Assembly (NCBI RefSeq): GCF_006376615.1
Contig: NZ_VEXQ01000010.1
Coordinates: 103,858-167,857 of the forward strand
DNA: 64,000 nt
From: Buttiauxella sp. B2
GTDB taxonomy: Bacteria; Pseudomonadota; Gammaproteobacteria; Enterobacterales; Enterobacteriaceae
Reading direction: 5' to 3'
The position numbers and the translations under genes are program-made. Positions 29,716 to 40,220 of this stretch are shown here, in pieces. The notes beneath the pieces are model-generated. The model did no database searches. It was not told where the DNA came from and was given only the letters and a program-made list of their open reading frames with translations. Numbering within the stretch: the first letter of the stretch is position 1; each line of letters opens with the position of its first letter.

Positions 29716-30696
29716 GTGACTAAAACCAACCTGATTACCGGTTTTCTCGGTAGCGGAAAAACCACCACCATTTTGCATCTGCTGGCCAATAAACCTGAGC
29801 ATGAAAAATGGGCTGTGCTAGTCAACGAATTTGGTGAAGTCGGGATTGATGGCGCATTGCTCGCCGACAGCGGTGCATTATTAAAAGAAATCCCCGGCGG
29901 TTGCATGTGTTGTGTTAATGGGTTGCCGATGCAGGTTGGCCTGAATACTTTGCTCCGCCAGGGTAAACCTGACCGCCTGCTCATCGAACCGACCGGATTG
30001 GGCCACCCGAAACAAATCCTCGATATGCTAACCGCCGCCATTTACCAGCCATGGATTGAACTCAACGCCACGCTTTGTTTGCTGGACCCTCGCCAGTTGC
30101 TTGATGAGCGGGTCGTGAATAATGATAACTTCCGCGATCAACTCGCCAGTGCCGATATCATCATTGCTAATAAAGAAGACCGCTCAAGCGAAGAGAGCAG
30201 CCAGGCTCTGGCCGACTGGCAACAACTTGAAGGTGCCGGACGCGAAATTATCACCGCACACAACGGCGATATCGATATCAGCCTCCTCGACAAACCGCGT
30301 CAAAATCTGCGCGAATTACCCTCCAGCCCCGATCATAACCACAGCCATGCCGCTACACGTGGACTTGCGGCATTAAGCCTGCCCGAGCACCAACGCTGGC
30401 GACGCAGTATTAACAGTGGCCAGGGTTATTTCGGTTGCGGTTGGATTTTTGATGCCGACACTCAATTTGACACAGTTGGAATTTTGGAATGGGCAAGACT
30501 TGCGCCAGTCGACCGAGTTAAAGGTGTGCTGCGCATTGCGGAAGGTTTAGTTCGCATTAATCGCCAGGGTCTTGATTTCCATATTGAAACACAAAACGTC
30601 GCGCCGCCAGATAGCCGCATAGAGTTAATTCATAGTAGTGAAGTAGACTGGAATACGTTGCAAAACTCACTGTTGAAACTTCGTTTAAGTTTGTAA
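29716..30696 (+). CDS. yeiR: COG0523 zinc-binding GTPase YeiR
   Basis: YeiR is a G3E-family GTPase that binds zinc and is thought to aid metal homeostasis as a metallochaperone. The 326-residue protein has the P-loop GFLGSGKT (9-16), the conserved metal motif CMCC at 63-66 (C-x-C-C), and the Walker B-like IEPTGLGHPKQI. NKEDR supplies the guanine-binding NKxD-like element, and a histidine-bearing linker PDHNHSHAATRG precedes the C-terminal CobW domain. The start is GTG at 29716, preceded by CCGGAG. It follows yeiQ as in E. coli. Confidence 0.93.
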   Translation: MTKTNLITGFLGSGKTTTILHLLANKPEHEKWAVLVNEFGEVGIDGALLADSGALLKEIPGGCMCCVNGLPMQVGLNTLLRQGKPDRLLIEPTGLGHPKQILDMLTAAIYQPWIELNATLCLLDPRQLLDERVVNNDNFRDQLASADIIIANKEDRSSEESSQALADWQQLEGAGREIITAHNGDIDISLLDKPRQNLRELPSSPDHNHSHAATRGLAALSLPEHQRWRRSINSGQGYFGCGWIFDADTQFDTVGILEWARLAPVDRVKGVLRIAEGLVRINRQGLDFHIETQNVAPPDSRIELIHSSEVDWNTLQNSLLKLRLSL

Positions 30697-30737
30697 GTCT
30701 ACCCTTTCGCCTTTGTTAAAAAAGCTTGTGATTTTGT

Positions 30738-31445
30738 ATGAATAATATTCGACTACCTCTAATCCTGTTGCTGAACGCGCTAGGGTTAGCACTGTTTTTC
30801 AGTTGGTATCTGCCTGATGGGCATGACCTATGGTTTACGCTCGATTCCAACATCTTTCATTACTTTAACCGCGAGCTGGCAAAAAACTACACCTTCCTGG
30901 TGCTGGTTGCCGTGACGAATAATCGCGTGTTCGATGGCATTTCGCTTATAACAATGGGGGCACTGTTTTTCGGGTACTGGCGCAAAGAGTCAGCAACAGG
31001 CCGCCGACGCATGTTCAGCATGGGTATTGTGATGCTATTTTGCGCAATTGTTATTAACCAACTCGGTCATTTAATTCCCGAATCTCACGTTAGCCCAACG
31101 CTGTATTTCACCGATATTTATCGTGTCAGCGAATTGCTGCATTTCCCTACAAAGGATGCATCTATGGACAGTTTCCCAGGTGACCATGGATTAATGTTGC
31201 TGATTTTCGCCGGCTTCATGCTGCGCTATTTCGGCAAAAAAGCGTTTGGTATTGCGATTATTATTTTCCTGATTTTCATCATGCCGCGCATGATGATTGG
31301 CGCACATTGGTTTACTGATATCTTCGTCGGTTCGTTATCAATTGTGCTTGTTTGTTTGCCGTGGGCGCTATTAACCCCATTAAGTAATGGGTTAATTAAT
31401 CTACTTGATCGTTATTTACCGCGCATAAAAAGAACAATTAACTAA
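30738..31445 (+). CDS. lpxT: Lipid A 1-diphosphate synthase LpxT
   Basis: LpxT moves a phosphate from undecaprenyl pyrophosphate to lipid A on the periplasmic side of the inner membrane, giving the 1-diphosphate form. The 235-residue PAP2-family protein has about six membrane segments and the phosphatase motifs KDASMDSFPGDHG (about 136-148) and GAHWFTDIFVG (about 190-200). Weak similarity at the N-terminus is normal for the family. It lies 41 bases after yeiR and ends at a strong terminator. Confidence 0.93.
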   Translation: MNNIRLPLILLLNALGLALFFSWYLPDGHDLWFTLDSNIFHYFNRELAKNYTFLVLVAVTNNRVFDGISLITMGALFFGYWRKESATGRRRMFSMGIVMLFCAIVINQLGHLIPESHVSPTLYFTDIYRVSELLHFPTKDASMDSFPGDHGLMLLIFAGFMLRYFGKKAFGIAIIIFLIFIMPRMMIGAHWFTDIFVGSLSIVLVCLPWALLTPLSNGLINLLDRYLPRIKRTIN

Positions 31446-31863
31446 CATCAAATAAACATGATTTAACGCAAACCATCAGAGATCGGAAACGATCTCTGTT
31501 TTTTTTCACCTTACGAGCATTTGTTTAATTTTCAACCTTCCATCTTCCTCAGATAAATGAAGTACCTGAACAGATAAGCAACAGCTCTGGTTAACGACTG
31601 TGCAATATTACTTTTTGGCTTTTAACATCACAATTTCTTATAAAATTTCAGATAAAACCGCTCGCCATGCCTGTGTTGATAGGGTAACCTCGGTTCGTTC
31701 TGCGTTGAGGCAGCTCCATTTGTTGTGTGAATTATTTTGTGCGACAAACCACAGTTTTGCTCATTGGCAATTGTTTCAAGGCGCTCAGGTAATTAGTCTC
31801 GTCGAGTTGGTATTTTTATATAACGATATTTATCGTTAAGGACATCAAGGGATAACAAACATA
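31446..31863 (+). promoter_or_regulatory. Terminator after lpxT and long leader region of mepS
   Basis: This 418-base gap holds no gene. At 31477-31506 an intrinsic terminator (CAGAGATCG/CGATCTCTG, GAAA loop, eight T residues) ends lpxT. The remaining 357 bases up to mepS are A+T-rich, with scattered promoter-like hexamers. Close to mepS the self-complementary AACGATATTTATCGTT (31822-31837) precedes the AAGGACATC Shine-Dalgarno area. The length suggests a long 5' untranslated region, but I see no recognised RNA family. Confidence 0.6.
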
Positions 31864-32430
31864 ATGGTCAAGTCTCAACCTATTTTGAGATATATCTTGC
31901 GGGTAATTCCCGCCGTTGCTGTGGCAGTAATGCTGTCAGCATGTAGTTCGACAAACACCGCAAATATGCATTCTGAGACGCATGCAGTAGGCAATAAAGA
32001 TGGTTTTTTACTGCAAGCTTCTCAGGATGAATTCGAAGAGATGGTCCGTAATGTAGATGTGAAATCACGTCTTATGGATCAATATGCAAGTTGGAAAGGC
32101 GTTCGTTATCGTCTTGGCGGCAGTAATAGAAGCGGTATTGATTGTTCTGCATTCGTGCAGCGTACATTCCGCGAACAATTTGGTTTAGAGTTGCCTCGTT
32201 CAACGTCTGAACAGCAGGATTCAGGTAAATCGATTTCACGTAGTAAATTACGTACTGGCGATTTAGTTCTGTTCCGCGCAGGTTCAACGGGTCGACATGT
32301 TGGTATCTACATCGGCAATAATCAGTTTGTACATGCTTCCACCAGCAGTGGTGTGACGATTTCAAACATGGACGAACCGTACTGGAAAAAGCGTTACAAC
32401 GAAGCGCGACGTGTACTGAGCCGCAGTTAA
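31864..32430 (+). CDS. mepS: Murein DD-endopeptidase MepS (Spr)
   Basis: MepS is an outer-membrane lipoprotein that cleaves D-Ala-mDAP crosslinks so that peptidoglycan can expand; in E. coli it is degraded by NlpI-Prc. The 188-residue precursor has a signal peptide with the lipobox LSAC (lipidated Cys27) and an NlpC/P60 domain. The catalytic Cys94 is in GIDCSAF, with His145 in GRHVGIYIG and His157 in QFVHAST. The spacing equals that of the E. coli triad. It ends 63 bases before a strong terminator. Confidence 0.97.
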   Translation: MVKSQPILRYILRVIPAVAVAVMLSACSSTNTANMHSETHAVGNKDGFLLQASQDEFEEMVRNVDVKSRLMDQYASWKGVRYRLGGSNRSGIDCSAFVQRTFREQFGLELPRSTSEQQDSGKSISRSKLRTGDLVLFRAGSTGRHVGIYIGNNQFVHASTSSGVTISNMDEPYWKKRYNEARRVLSRS

Positions 32431-32493
32431 TGCAAATCTTGCAGATGGTTACTCCCTTGGCTGTTCTGCAAGACAGCAATATGACGAGACAAG

Positions 32494-32518
32494 AAACGCT
32501 GCTTATGCAGCGTTTTTT
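32494..32518 (+). terminator. Intrinsic terminator of mepS
   Basis: AAACGCTGC pairs with GCAGCGTTT around the loop TTAT, running into TTTTTT. Confidence 0.93.
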
Positions 32519-32665
32519 ATTGCTTAAGTTTTAGTCAGTTAAACAATTATAAAATGATTGTAGTTTCTGTTCTAAACTCTATGACGCAGCGACAGTTTTT
32601 GCGTTATAGTCCAAAAAAACGCATATAAACAATAAGTCTCTTGCGCCTGCAGGAACCACTCATCC

Positions 32666-34243
32666 ATGTTTTCGAAAAATATTTTTTCACGTTATTTCAC
32701 CTCTGTCCGGCAGATTGCCGCCTTCAGTATTTTGACGGCCATTCTTGCTGCGTTACTGATAGGTGGAATCACCAGCCTGACCCTTCACAGTAAGCGTGAA
32801 ACGGGTTATGACACACTCACTGAAGATGTACGTAAGTATCTCAGCACCTTTTTTGAGGACCTTCAGTCCACTGCAGCCAGCATTCAACCGTTAACCCTTT
32901 CTGATTGCCATCAAGTCTCAGCTGAGCTGACTTCGCGCGCCGCCTTTAATGCCAACGTCCGTGCCTTTATATTAGTGCGTGGCGGTGAGGCCTACTGCTC
33001 TTCGGCAACCGGAAGTATGTTGATGGGCATGCACCAGTTAGTTCCTGATATCAACACCAATGAAAATGTTGACCTTGATATCATGCAAGGAACACCGATG
33101 ATGCCAGGCAAACCAACAATTGCAGCATGGTTTAAAAACCCTGTGATAGAAGGCCAGGGGATTTTCGCCACCCTGAATGTTAATCTCACACCTTATTTAT
33201 TATTCACCACCCGCCGGAGCGATATGGTATCTCTGGCAATTATCGCGAGCGATAAAGCGCTAACAACGATATCCAATAATGTGATGAATGTGTCAGAGCT
33301 TCCCCCTCATCCTACTCGCGTCGTCTCCATTCCGGGTTATCCCATCAAAATAGCGCTTTATGGCAAAACCTGGCCTACTGAAGACATTCAACTATCCATA
33401 TTGACCGGGTTGGTCTTTGGCATCCTCTGTGGAGCCCTATGTGCTTATTTTCTGACGGTGCGTGTGCGCTCGGGCAAAGAGATATTGACCGGCATTAAAC
33501 GTGACCAGTTTGACGTCGTCTATCAGCCCGTCGTGGATGCTGAAAATTTAAAAATGTCCGGGGCTGAAGTATTAATGCGCTGGAACCACCCAATTGCCGG
33601 GTCAATTCCCCCCGATGCGTTTATTGCTTTTGCAGAAGCTCAGCAATTGATCGTTCCCCTCACCCGCCATTTGTTTGCACTGATTGCTCGTGACGCCAAA
33701 AGGCTCCAGCATGCTTTACCTCCAGGAGCCAGGTTGGGTGTCAATCTGGCTCCCAGCCATTTGCACTCGCCCACCTTCAAAGAGGATATTCTCGCTTTTG
33801 CCGCTTCGTTACCCCCTAATCATTTCCAACTGATCTTTGAAATTACAGAACGCGATATGGTTAAGGAAAACGAGGCCAGTAGCCTTTTTACCTGGATGCA
33901 TGAGCAAGGGTATGAAATTGCTGTTGATGATTTTGGTACCGGGCACAGCGCGCTTATTTATCTGGAACGCTTCAAGCTGGACTATCTCAAGATTGATCGC
34001 GGCTTTGTTAATTCCATTGGCCTCGAAACTGTCACTTCTCCGGTATTGGACGCCGTGCTTACGCTTGCGCGTAAGCTCAGTATGACAACCGTTGCAGAAG
34101 GTGTGGAAACACCTGAACAGGCCAAATGGCTGATTGACCAGGGGGTAAACTACTTGCAAGGTTACTACTTCGCACGCCCGTTAACCCTTGAGCAATTGAA
34201 GGTGTGGGAAGGCCAGCAAAAAGAATACGACGAGCTTAGGTGA
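32666..34243 (+). CDS. pdeN: Cyclic-di-GMP phosphodiesterase PdeN (CSS-EAL type)
   Basis: PdeN degrades cyclic di-GMP and senses the periplasmic redox state. The 525-residue protein has a membrane segment at about 17-40, a periplasmic CSS domain with the redox cysteines Cys81 and Cys111 (YCSSATG), a second membrane segment at about 243-265 and a cytoplasmic EAL domain. The domain motif is EVL (301-303) rather than EAL, but the catalytic glutamate remains. DDFGTGHSAL (421-430), FEITERD and the C-terminal LQGYYFARPL are also intact. Activity is therefore likely. The neighbours are mepS and yejA, as in E. coli, where the gene is also called rtn. Confidence 0.94.
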   Translation: MFSKNIFSRYFTSVRQIAAFSILTAILAALLIGGITSLTLHSKRETGYDTLTEDVRKYLSTFFEDLQSTAASIQPLTLSDCHQVSAELTSRAAFNANVRAFILVRGGEAYCSSATGSMLMGMHQLVPDINTNENVDLDIMQGTPMMPGKPTIAAWFKNPVIEGQGIFATLNVNLTPYLLFTTRRSDMVSLAIIASDKALTTISNNVMNVSELPPHPTRVVSIPGYPIKIALYGKTWPTEDIQLSILTGLVFGILCGALCAYFLTVRVRSGKEILTGIKRDQFDVVYQPVVDAENLKMSGAEVLMRWNHPIAGSIPPDAFIAFAEAQQLIVPLTRHLFALIARDAKRLQHALPPGARLGVNLAPSHLHSPTFKEDILAFAASLPPNHFQLIFEITERDMVKENEASSLFTWMHEQGYEIAVDDFGTGHSALIYLERFKLDYLKIDRGFVNSIGLETVTSPVLDAVLTLARKLSMTTVAEGVETPEQAKWLIDQGVNYLQGYYFARPLTLEQLKVWEGQQKEYDELR

Positions 34244-34246
34244 AAA

Positions 34247-34282
34247 CCGCCAACGAAGATGCAGCTTGAAGTATGGCGGGTA
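34247..34282. repeat. Half copy of a Yersinia-type palindromic repeat
   Basis: The sequence GCCAACGAAGATGCAGCTTGA and the following AAGTATGGCGGGTAT match one arm of the larger palindrome at 45964-46082. The other arm is absent. It lies between pdeN and yejA. Confidence 0.55.
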
Positions 34283-34328
34283 TAACTTATGATTTACCAT
34301 CATGATGTTACAAGGATTGACCCATACG

Positions 34329-36137
34329 ATGTTTGCTCGCGCCCTTGCTCTGCTGAGCCTTTGCCTGATTTCTGCCAGTAGCCAGGCTGAAAACATCAAG
34401 GAAAGTTATTCCTTTGCCGTTTTAGGGGAACCTAAATACGCCATCAACTTCACTCAGTTTGATTACGTCAATCCCGCAGCACCAAAGGGTGGTGATATCA
34501 CGCTTTCGGCAATTGGCACTTTTGATAACTTCAATCGTTATGCCCTGCGCGGCAACCCAGGTGTGCGAACCGAAACCCTATATGACTCGCTGTTTACTAC
34601 CTCAGATGATGAACCAGGAAGCTACTACCCTCTGATCGGTGAAATGGCGCGTTACCCAAGCAACTTTGCGTGGGCTGAAATAGAAATTAACCCACGAGCC
34701 CGTTTTCATGACGGGACGCCCATTAAAGCAAGCGACGTCGCTTTCACCTTCAATAAATTTATGACCGAAGGTGTGCCACAGTTTCGCCTGATTTATAAAG
34801 GGGCAAAAGTGAAAGCGATCGCGCCTTTAACGGTTCGAATCGAACTGGTGGAACCCAGTAAAGAACGTATGTTGGGGTTATTCTCACTGCCAGTGTTCCC
34901 TGAAAAATTCTGGAAAGACCATAAACTTAGCGATCCCCTTTCGGCTCCACCTACAGCAAGTGGCCCTTACAAAATAACAGCATGGCGCATGGGGCAGTAC
35001 ATAACTTATTCACGCGTCAGAGACTACTGGGCTGCTAATTTGCCGGTAAACCGTGGCCGCTGGAATTTTGATTCCATTCGTTATGACTATTATCTCGACG
35101 ATAACGTCGCCTTTGAAGCCTTCAAAGCCGGCGCGTTCGATTTCCGCAACGAAGCATCCGCTAAGAACTGGGCTACGCGTTATATCGGTAAGAACTTTGC
35201 TAATCATTTCATCGTAAAAGAAGAACAGCCAAACGATGCCGCACAAGATGCACGCTGGCTGGCGTTTAATATCCAGCGTCCCATCTTTGAAGACCGGAAA
35301 GTACGTGAAGCCATTGGCCTGGCCTTTGATTTTGAATGGATGAATAAAGCGCTGTTTTATGGGGCTTACAGTCGGGCAAACAGCTACTTCCAGAATACAG
35401 AATATGCCGCTCGTGACTATCCCAATGCTGCTGAACTTACGCTATTAGGGCCAATGAAAAAGGATTTACCACCAGAAGTCTTCACCACCATCTATAACCC
35501 ACCAAAATCCAGCGGTAATGGTTTTGACCGGGACAATCTGCTCAAAGCGCTAACGCTGTTAAAAGAAGCCGGATGGGAATTAAAAGACCAGAAGCTAATC
35601 AACGTTAAAACGGGTAAACCGTTTACTTTCGAGTTGCTGATTGGTACCACAGGTAATACGCAGTGGGTTCTGCCTTTCCAGCACAACCTTGAACGGTTAG
35701 GTATCACAATGGAGGTTCGTCAGGTCGATAACTCGCAGCTCACCAATCGCCTGCGCAAACGTGATTACGACATGATGCCTACGCTTTACAGCGCCATGCC
35801 CTATCCCAGTGCCGATGTACAAATTGCATGGGCCTCTGAATACGTGGACTCCACCTATAATGCACCTGGCGTGAAAAGCCCGATTATCGACAAATTGGTC
35901 TCTCAGATTTTGGCTAATCAAGGGGATAAGCAAAAACTGTTACCATTAGGCCGCGCGCTGGACCGAGTGTTGACGTGGAATTATTACATGATTCCAATGT
36001 GGTACATGGCCGCAGACCGCTTCGCCTGGTGGAATAAATTTTCCAAACCAGCGATTCATCCGTTGTACACCACAGGGTTTGATACCTGGTGGTATGACGT
36101 AAACAAAGCTGCTCTATTACCCGAAAACCGGCGTTAA
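34329..36137 (+). CDS. yejA: Periplasmic peptide-binding protein YejA
   Basis: YejA is the substrate-binding protein of the YejABEF peptide importer, which takes up peptides including microcin C in E. coli. The 602-residue precursor has a signal peptide of about 20 residues ([20 protein letters not shown]). A family 5 extracellular binding protein follows, with [37 protein letters not shown] and [19 protein letters not shown] chose ATG 34329 because it aligns with the E. coli signal peptide. The ATGs at 34302 and 34305 are alternatives, and none has a strong Shine-Dalgarno. yejB follows after 8 bases. Confidence 0.92.
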   Translation: MFARALALLSLCLISASSQAENIKESYSFAVLGEPKYAINFTQFDYVNPAAPKGGDITLSAIGTFDNFNRYALRGNPGVRTETLYDSLFTTSDDEPGSYYPLIGEMARYPSNFAWAEIEINPRARFHDGTPIKASDVAFTFNKFMTEGVPQFRLIYKGAKVKAIAPLTVRIELVEPSKERMLGLFSLPVFPEKFWKDHKLSDPLSAPPTASGPYKITAWRMGQYITYSRVRDYWAANLPVNRGRWNFDSIRYDYYLDDNVAFEAFKAGAFDFRNEASAKNWATRYIGKNFANHFIVKEEQPNDAAQDARWLAFNIQRPIFEDRKVREAIGLAFDFEWMNKALFYGAYSRANSYFQNTEYAARDYPNAAELTLLGPMKKDLPPEVFTTIYNPPKSSGNGFDRDNLLKALTLLKEAGWELKDQKLINVKTGKPFTFELLIGTTGNTQWVLPFQHNLERLGITMEVRQVDNSQLTNRLRKRDYDMMPTLYSAMPYPSADVQIAWASEYVDSTYNAPGVKSPIIDKLVSQILANQGDKQKLLPLGRALDRVLTWNYYMIPMWYMAADRFAWWNKFSKPAIHPLYTTGFDTWWYDVNKAALLPENRR

Positions 36138-36145
36138 GGGATTCT

Positions 36146-37243
36146 ATGGGAAGTTATCTATTACGACGCTTGCTGCTGATAATCCCTACTTTGTGGGCGA
36201 TTATCACCATCAATTTTTTCATCGTACAGATAGCCCCTGGCGGGCCTGTTGATCAGGCGATTGCAGCGATACAGTTCGGCCATGGTGCGGGTGTCCCTGG
36301 CATGGCTACCGATACAATGGGAAGCGGCCATGCACGAGTGGGCGTGGGTAACGTGGGTGACAGCCAGTACCGTGGCGCACGCGGTCTCGACCCGGAAGTG
36401 ATTGCGGAAATCACTCACCGTTACGGTTTTGACAAACCCCTTCATGAACGCTATTTCAAAATGCTTGGCGATTATCTGCGTTTTGACTTCGGCGAGAGCC
36501 TGTTTCGTAGCGCCTCGGTTTTGCATCTGATTAAAGAAAGCCTGCCGGTTTCAATTTCGATTGGCTTATGGAGCACCTTGATTATCTACATGGTGTCGAT
36601 CCCGCTTGGTATACGAAAAGCCGTCAGCAATGGCAGCAGTTTTGATATCTGGAGCAGCACTTTTATTATCATTGGATACGCTATCCCCGCGTTCCTGTTC
36701 GCCATCTTGCTGATTGTATTATTTGCCGGCGGCAGTTATCTGGATTGGTTCCCTCTACGCGGTCTGGTGTCGACTAATTTCGATACGCTGCCGTGGTACG
36801 GTAAAATCATTGATTATCTCTGGCATATTACTTTACCAGTGCTGGCCACCGTAGTGGGCGGCTTTGCGACGTTGACTATGCTGACGAAAAACTCATTTCT
36901 CGATGAAGTTCGCAAACAATACGTGGTCACCGCACGTGCCAAAGGGCTGGATGAAAAGAAAATTCTCTATCGCCATGTGTTCCGTAACGCCATGCTACTG
37001 GTGATTGCTGGTTTTCCTGCCACGTTCATCAGTATGTTTTTTACCGGCTCGTTGCTGATTGAAGTGATGTTCTCACTTAACGGACTGGGCCTGTTGGGTT
37101 ATGACTCGACCATTTCACGCGACTATCCGGTGATGTTTGGCACGCTGTACATCTTTACCCTGATTGGGTTGCTGCTGAATATTTTGAGCGACATTACTTA
37201 CACGCTGGTTGATCCGCGTATTGATTTTGAGGGCCGGGGATGA
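36146..37243 (+). CDS. yejB: Peptide ABC importer permease YejB
   Basis: This 365-residue inner-membrane permease of YejABEF has an N-terminal membrane segment ([32 protein letters not shown]). An extended periplasmic loop is rich in glycine and alanine (about 45-90), and five more membrane segments follow. The EAA-type loop reads [27 protein letters not shown]. The C-terminus is [13 protein letters not shown]. Its stop codon overlaps the yejE start by four bases, showing translational coupling. Confidence 0.95.
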   Translation: MGSYLLRRLLLIIPTLWAIITINFFIVQIAPGGPVDQAIAAIQFGHGAGVPGMATDTMGSGHARVGVGNVGDSQYRGARGLDPEVIAEITHRYGFDKPLHERYFKMLGDYLRFDFGESLFRSASVLHLIKESLPVSISIGLWSTLIIYMVSIPLGIRKAVSNGSSFDIWSSTFIIIGYAIPAFLFAILLIVLFAGGSYLDWFPLRGLVSTNFDTLPWYGKIIDYLWHITLPVLATVVGGFATLTMLTKNSFLDEVRKQYVVTARAKGLDEKKILYRHVFRNAMLLVIAGFPATFISMFFTGSLLIEVMFSLNGLGLLGYDSTISRDYPVMFGTLYIFTLIGLLLNILSDITYTLVDPRIDFEGRG

Positions 37244-38265
37244 ATCACTTCAGTCCAGTTAATCAGGCCCGTTGGGCGCGTTTTCGTCACAACAAACGCG
37301 GTTATTGGTCGCTGTGGATTTTCGCCGTTCTTTTTTTGATGAGCCTCGGTTCTGAACTGATTGCCAACGATCGTCCGCTGATCGTGCATTATCAAGAACG
37401 CCTCTATTTTCCGTTTATTGCTAATTACAGCGAGAGTGATTTTGGCGGCCCTTTGGCAACGCCTGCCGATTATCAGGATCCGTGGCTTGCGCAACGTCTT
37501 AGCCAAAAAGGCTGGGTGCTGTGGGCCCCTATACGCTTTGGCTATAATTCGATTAACTTTGCCACTACCGTTCCCTTCCCTTCACCACCAAGCAGCCAGA
37601 ACTGGTTAGGAACCGATGCTAATGGGGGCGATGTACTGGCACGGATCCTGTACGGTACGCGTATTTCTATTCTCTTCGGTCTAATGCTGACGCTATTTTC
37701 GAGCGTTATTGGAATACTCGCGGGCGCAGTACAAGGTTATTACGGTGGGCGCGTGGATCTTTGGGGACAACGGTTTATCGAAGTCTGGTCAGGAATGCCA
37801 ACACTATTCTTGATTATCCTACTTTCAAGCGTTATCCAGCCGAATTTTTGGTGGCTGTTAGGCATCACAGTGCTGTTTGGATGGATGAGTCTGGTGGGCG
37901 TGGTACGCGCTGAGTTTCTGCGTACCCGAAACTTCGATTACATTCGTGCCGCACAGGCAATGGGCGTAAGCGACTGGTCGATAATGACCCGTCATATGCT
38001 GCCAAATGCCATGGTCGCCACTCTGACATTCCTGCCATTTATTCTTTGCGGGTCGATTACCACCCTCACCTCGCTCGATTTCCTTGGTTTTGGCTTGCCG
38101 CTGGGTTCGCCGTCGCTGGGCGAACTGCTGCTGCAAGGTAAAAATAACCTTCAGGCACCCTGGCTAGGTATCACAGCCTTTCTCTCGCTGGCAATATTGC
38201 TGACGTTACTCATTTTTATCGGCGAAGCAGTGCGCGACGCCTTCGATCCCAGCAAGGCGCACTGA
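37240..38265 (+). CDS. yejE: Peptide ABC importer permease YejE
   Basis: YejE is the second permease of the YejABEF importer. The 341-residue protein has an N-terminal segment typical of OppC-like permeases ([34 protein letters not shown]), a large periplasmic loop with [20 protein letters not shown], and an EAA loop [34 protein letters not shown]. It ends [13 protein letters not shown]. The ATG overlaps the yejB stop, and yejF begins one base after its end. Confidence 0.95.
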   Translation: MNHFSPVNQARWARFRHNKRGYWSLWIFAVLFLMSLGSELIANDRPLIVHYQERLYFPFIANYSESDFGGPLATPADYQDPWLAQRLSQKGWVLWAPIRFGYNSINFATTVPFPSPPSSQNWLGTDANGGDVLARILYGTRISILFGLMLTLFSSVIGILAGAVQGYYGGRVDLWGQRFIEVWSGMPTLFLIILLSSVIQPNFWWLLGITVLFGWMSLVGVVRAEFLRTRNFDYIRAAQAMGVSDWSIMTRHMLPNAMVATLTFLPFILCGSITTLTSLDFLGFGLPLGSPSLGELLLQGKNNLQAPWLGITAFLSLAILLTLLIFIGEAVRDAFDPSKAH

Positions 38266-38266
38266 T

Positions 38267-39856
38267 ATGACAACACCACTGCTTTCCATCAAACATTTGT
38301 CCGTAGCTTTCCGTAGCGGCGACACCGTTCGGCAAGTCGTGGATGATTTATCGCTTGAAGTGAACTCAGGTGAAACGCTGGCGCTAGTCGGTGAATCAGG
38401 CTCAGGGAAAAGTGTTACGGCGTTATCTGTGCTGCGCTTACTTCCCTCCCCCCCAGTTGTTTATCCCGCAGGTGAAATATTCTTTAAAGGTCTGGAGTTG
38501 CTACATGCTCCTGAGCGCACGCTGCGCAGCGTACGCGGCAATAAAATCGCGATGATTTTTCAGGAGCCGATGGTTTCGCTAAACCCACTGCACAATATCG
38601 AAAAACAGCTTTATGAAGTGTTATCACTGCATCGTGGAATGCGCCGGGAAGCTGCACGAGCGGAAATGCTGACGTGTCTGGACAGAGTAGGCATTCGTAA
38701 TGCTGCAAACCGTTTAACTGATTTCCCACACCAACTTTCTGGTGGCGAACGCCAGCGCGTAATGATTGCGATGGCGTTACTGACGCGCCCTGAATTGCTG
38801 ATTGCCGATGAGCCCACGACCGCACTGGATGTCACGGTGCAGGCGCAAATTCTGCAATTGCTCAAAGAGCTCAAACAAGAATTGAACATGGGGCTGCTGT
38901 TTATTACCCACAACCTGAATATCGTCAAAAAACTGGCTGATAACGTGGCGGTGATGCGACACGGTAAATGTGTCGAACAAAACTCAACGCACTTATTGTT
39001 ATCAGCCCCTCAGCACCCTTACACGCAACAGTTACTGGCCGCAGAGCCTGCGGGTAGCCCACGCCCGATTGATGAGACCAGTACACCGTTATTAACCGTT
39101 CAGGATTTACAAGTCGCCTTCCCTATTCGCCGTGGATTGCTGAAAAAAACGATTGGCTACAACTACGGGATAAAAGATCTGAGCTTTACGCTGCGTGCTG
39201 GTGAAAGTATCGGTCTGGTTGGAGAATCGGGCTCCGGTAAAAGCACTACCGGGCTTGCACTGTTACGCCTTATTCATTCCAGCGGTGAGATTTGGTTCGA
39301 CGGGAAGCCGCTCCATCAGCTCAATCGCAAAAAGCTGCTGCCGCTGCGTCATCGTATTCAGGTGGTTTTCCAGGATCCGAATTCGTCGTTGAATCCGCGT
39401 CTGGATGTTTTACAGATAATTGAAGAAGGTCTGCGCGTCCATCAACCTGCTTTAAGCGCGACTGAACGCGAGCAAAAAGTTGTCGTGGCAATGCAGGAAG
39501 TGGGATTAGATCCGCAAACAATGCACCGTTATCCGGCGGAGTTTTCTGGTGGGCAAAGACAGCGCATCGCTATTGCCAGGGCGCTCATTTTACAACCTGA
39601 ATTGATTATTCTTGATGAACCGACCTCTTCGCTCGACCGTTCAGTGCAAGCGCAAATACTTGCGTTGCTAAAGTCGTTACAAGAAAAGCATCAGCTGGCC
39701 TATATTTTTATCAGCCATGACTTGCGAGTCGTGAAGTCGTTATGCCATCAGGTCGTGGTATTGCGGCAGGGAGAAGTAGTAGAGCAAGGGGCATGCCAAC
39801 AGATCTTTTCAGCGCCACAGGCGGAATACACACGCCAGTTACTTGCGCTTGCCTGA
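38267..39856 (+). CDS. yejF: Peptide ABC importer ATPase YejF (two ATPase domains)
   Basis: YejF energises the YejABEF importer from the cytoplasmic face. The 529-residue protein carries two complete ATP-binding cassettes. The first has GESGSGKSV (about 41-49), LSGGERQRV and LLIADEPTTALD; the second has GESGSGKST (about 318-326), FSGGQRQRIAIARAL and LIILDEPTSSLD. Each resembles the DppD/DppF type, so one polypeptide supplies both ATPases. It ends just before the convergent yejG. Confidence 0.96.
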   Translation: MTTPLLSIKHLSVAFRSGDTVRQVVDDLSLEVNSGETLALVGESGSGKSVTALSVLRLLPSPPVVYPAGEIFFKGLELLHAPERTLRSVRGNKIAMIFQEPMVSLNPLHNIEKQLYEVLSLHRGMRREAARAEMLTCLDRVGIRNAANRLTDFPHQLSGGERQRVMIAMALLTRPELLIADEPTTALDVTVQAQILQLLKELKQELNMGLLFITHNLNIVKKLADNVAVMRHGKCVEQNSTHLLLSAPQHPYTQQLLAAEPAGSPRPIDETSTPLLTVQDLQVAFPIRRGLLKKTIGYNYGIKDLSFTLRAGESIGLVGESGSGKSTTGLALLRLIHSSGEIWFDGKPLHQLNRKKLLPLRHRIQVVFQDPNSSLNPRLDVLQIIEEGLRVHQPALSATEREQKVVVAMQEVGLDPQTMHRYPAEFSGGQRQRIAIARALILQPELIILDEPTSSLDRSVQAQILALLKSLQEKHQLAYIFISHDLRVVKSLCHQVVVLRQGEVVEQGACQQIFSAPQAEYTRQLLALA

Positions 39857-39872
39857 CAAGCAGGCTTAAAAA

Positions 39873-40220
39873 TCAAAAAGGATTTGTGCTGGAGAACGAC
39901 TCAGCAATCGCTACGCCAAAATTTTTAAGCCGGCAGGTGGCTGCCAGTTCATCCTGACGATTAACAAACAGGCACGGCTCGCCTTCACATTCCACGACAG
40001 AAGAATCTACTTCTATATCTCGCAATGCCTGGCTTAGCTTATGCATGGTCGGCCACGCTGAATCGCTATTATTATCACTTAACAATTTCAGGCCAACTAA
40101 GCAATTTTCAGCGCTCTGCCCATTTTGCGGAATCGGTTCAACTCTGGAACCAGCAAAACCCGCCAGCCAACGATAGCGATGCGGTAAGCGATGAACGATG
40201 GAAAGTTGTAACGTATTCAC
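39873..40220 (-). CDS. yejG: Conserved protein YejG
   Basis: YejG is a small conserved enterobacterial protein of unknown biochemical role. The 115-residue form starts [34 protein letters not shown] and ends [19 protein letters not shown], closely matching the E. coli sequence. No ATG start exists. I chose GTG at 40220, which has GGGGA seven bases upstream, over a TTG at 40244 without a suitable site. It is convergent with yejF and lies upstream of a long gap containing repeats. Confidence 0.87.
   Translation of the reverse strand: MNTLQLSIVHRLPHRYRWLAGFAGSRVEPIPQNGQSAENCLVGLKLLSDNNSDSAWPTMHKLSQALRDIEVDSSVVECEGEPCLFVNRQDELAATCRLKNFGVAIAESFSSTNPF

Noticed and set aside
34302..34328. Earlier start for yejA
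   Set aside because: It would add nine residues before the signal peptide that have no counterpart in the family, and no Shine-Dalgarno favours it.
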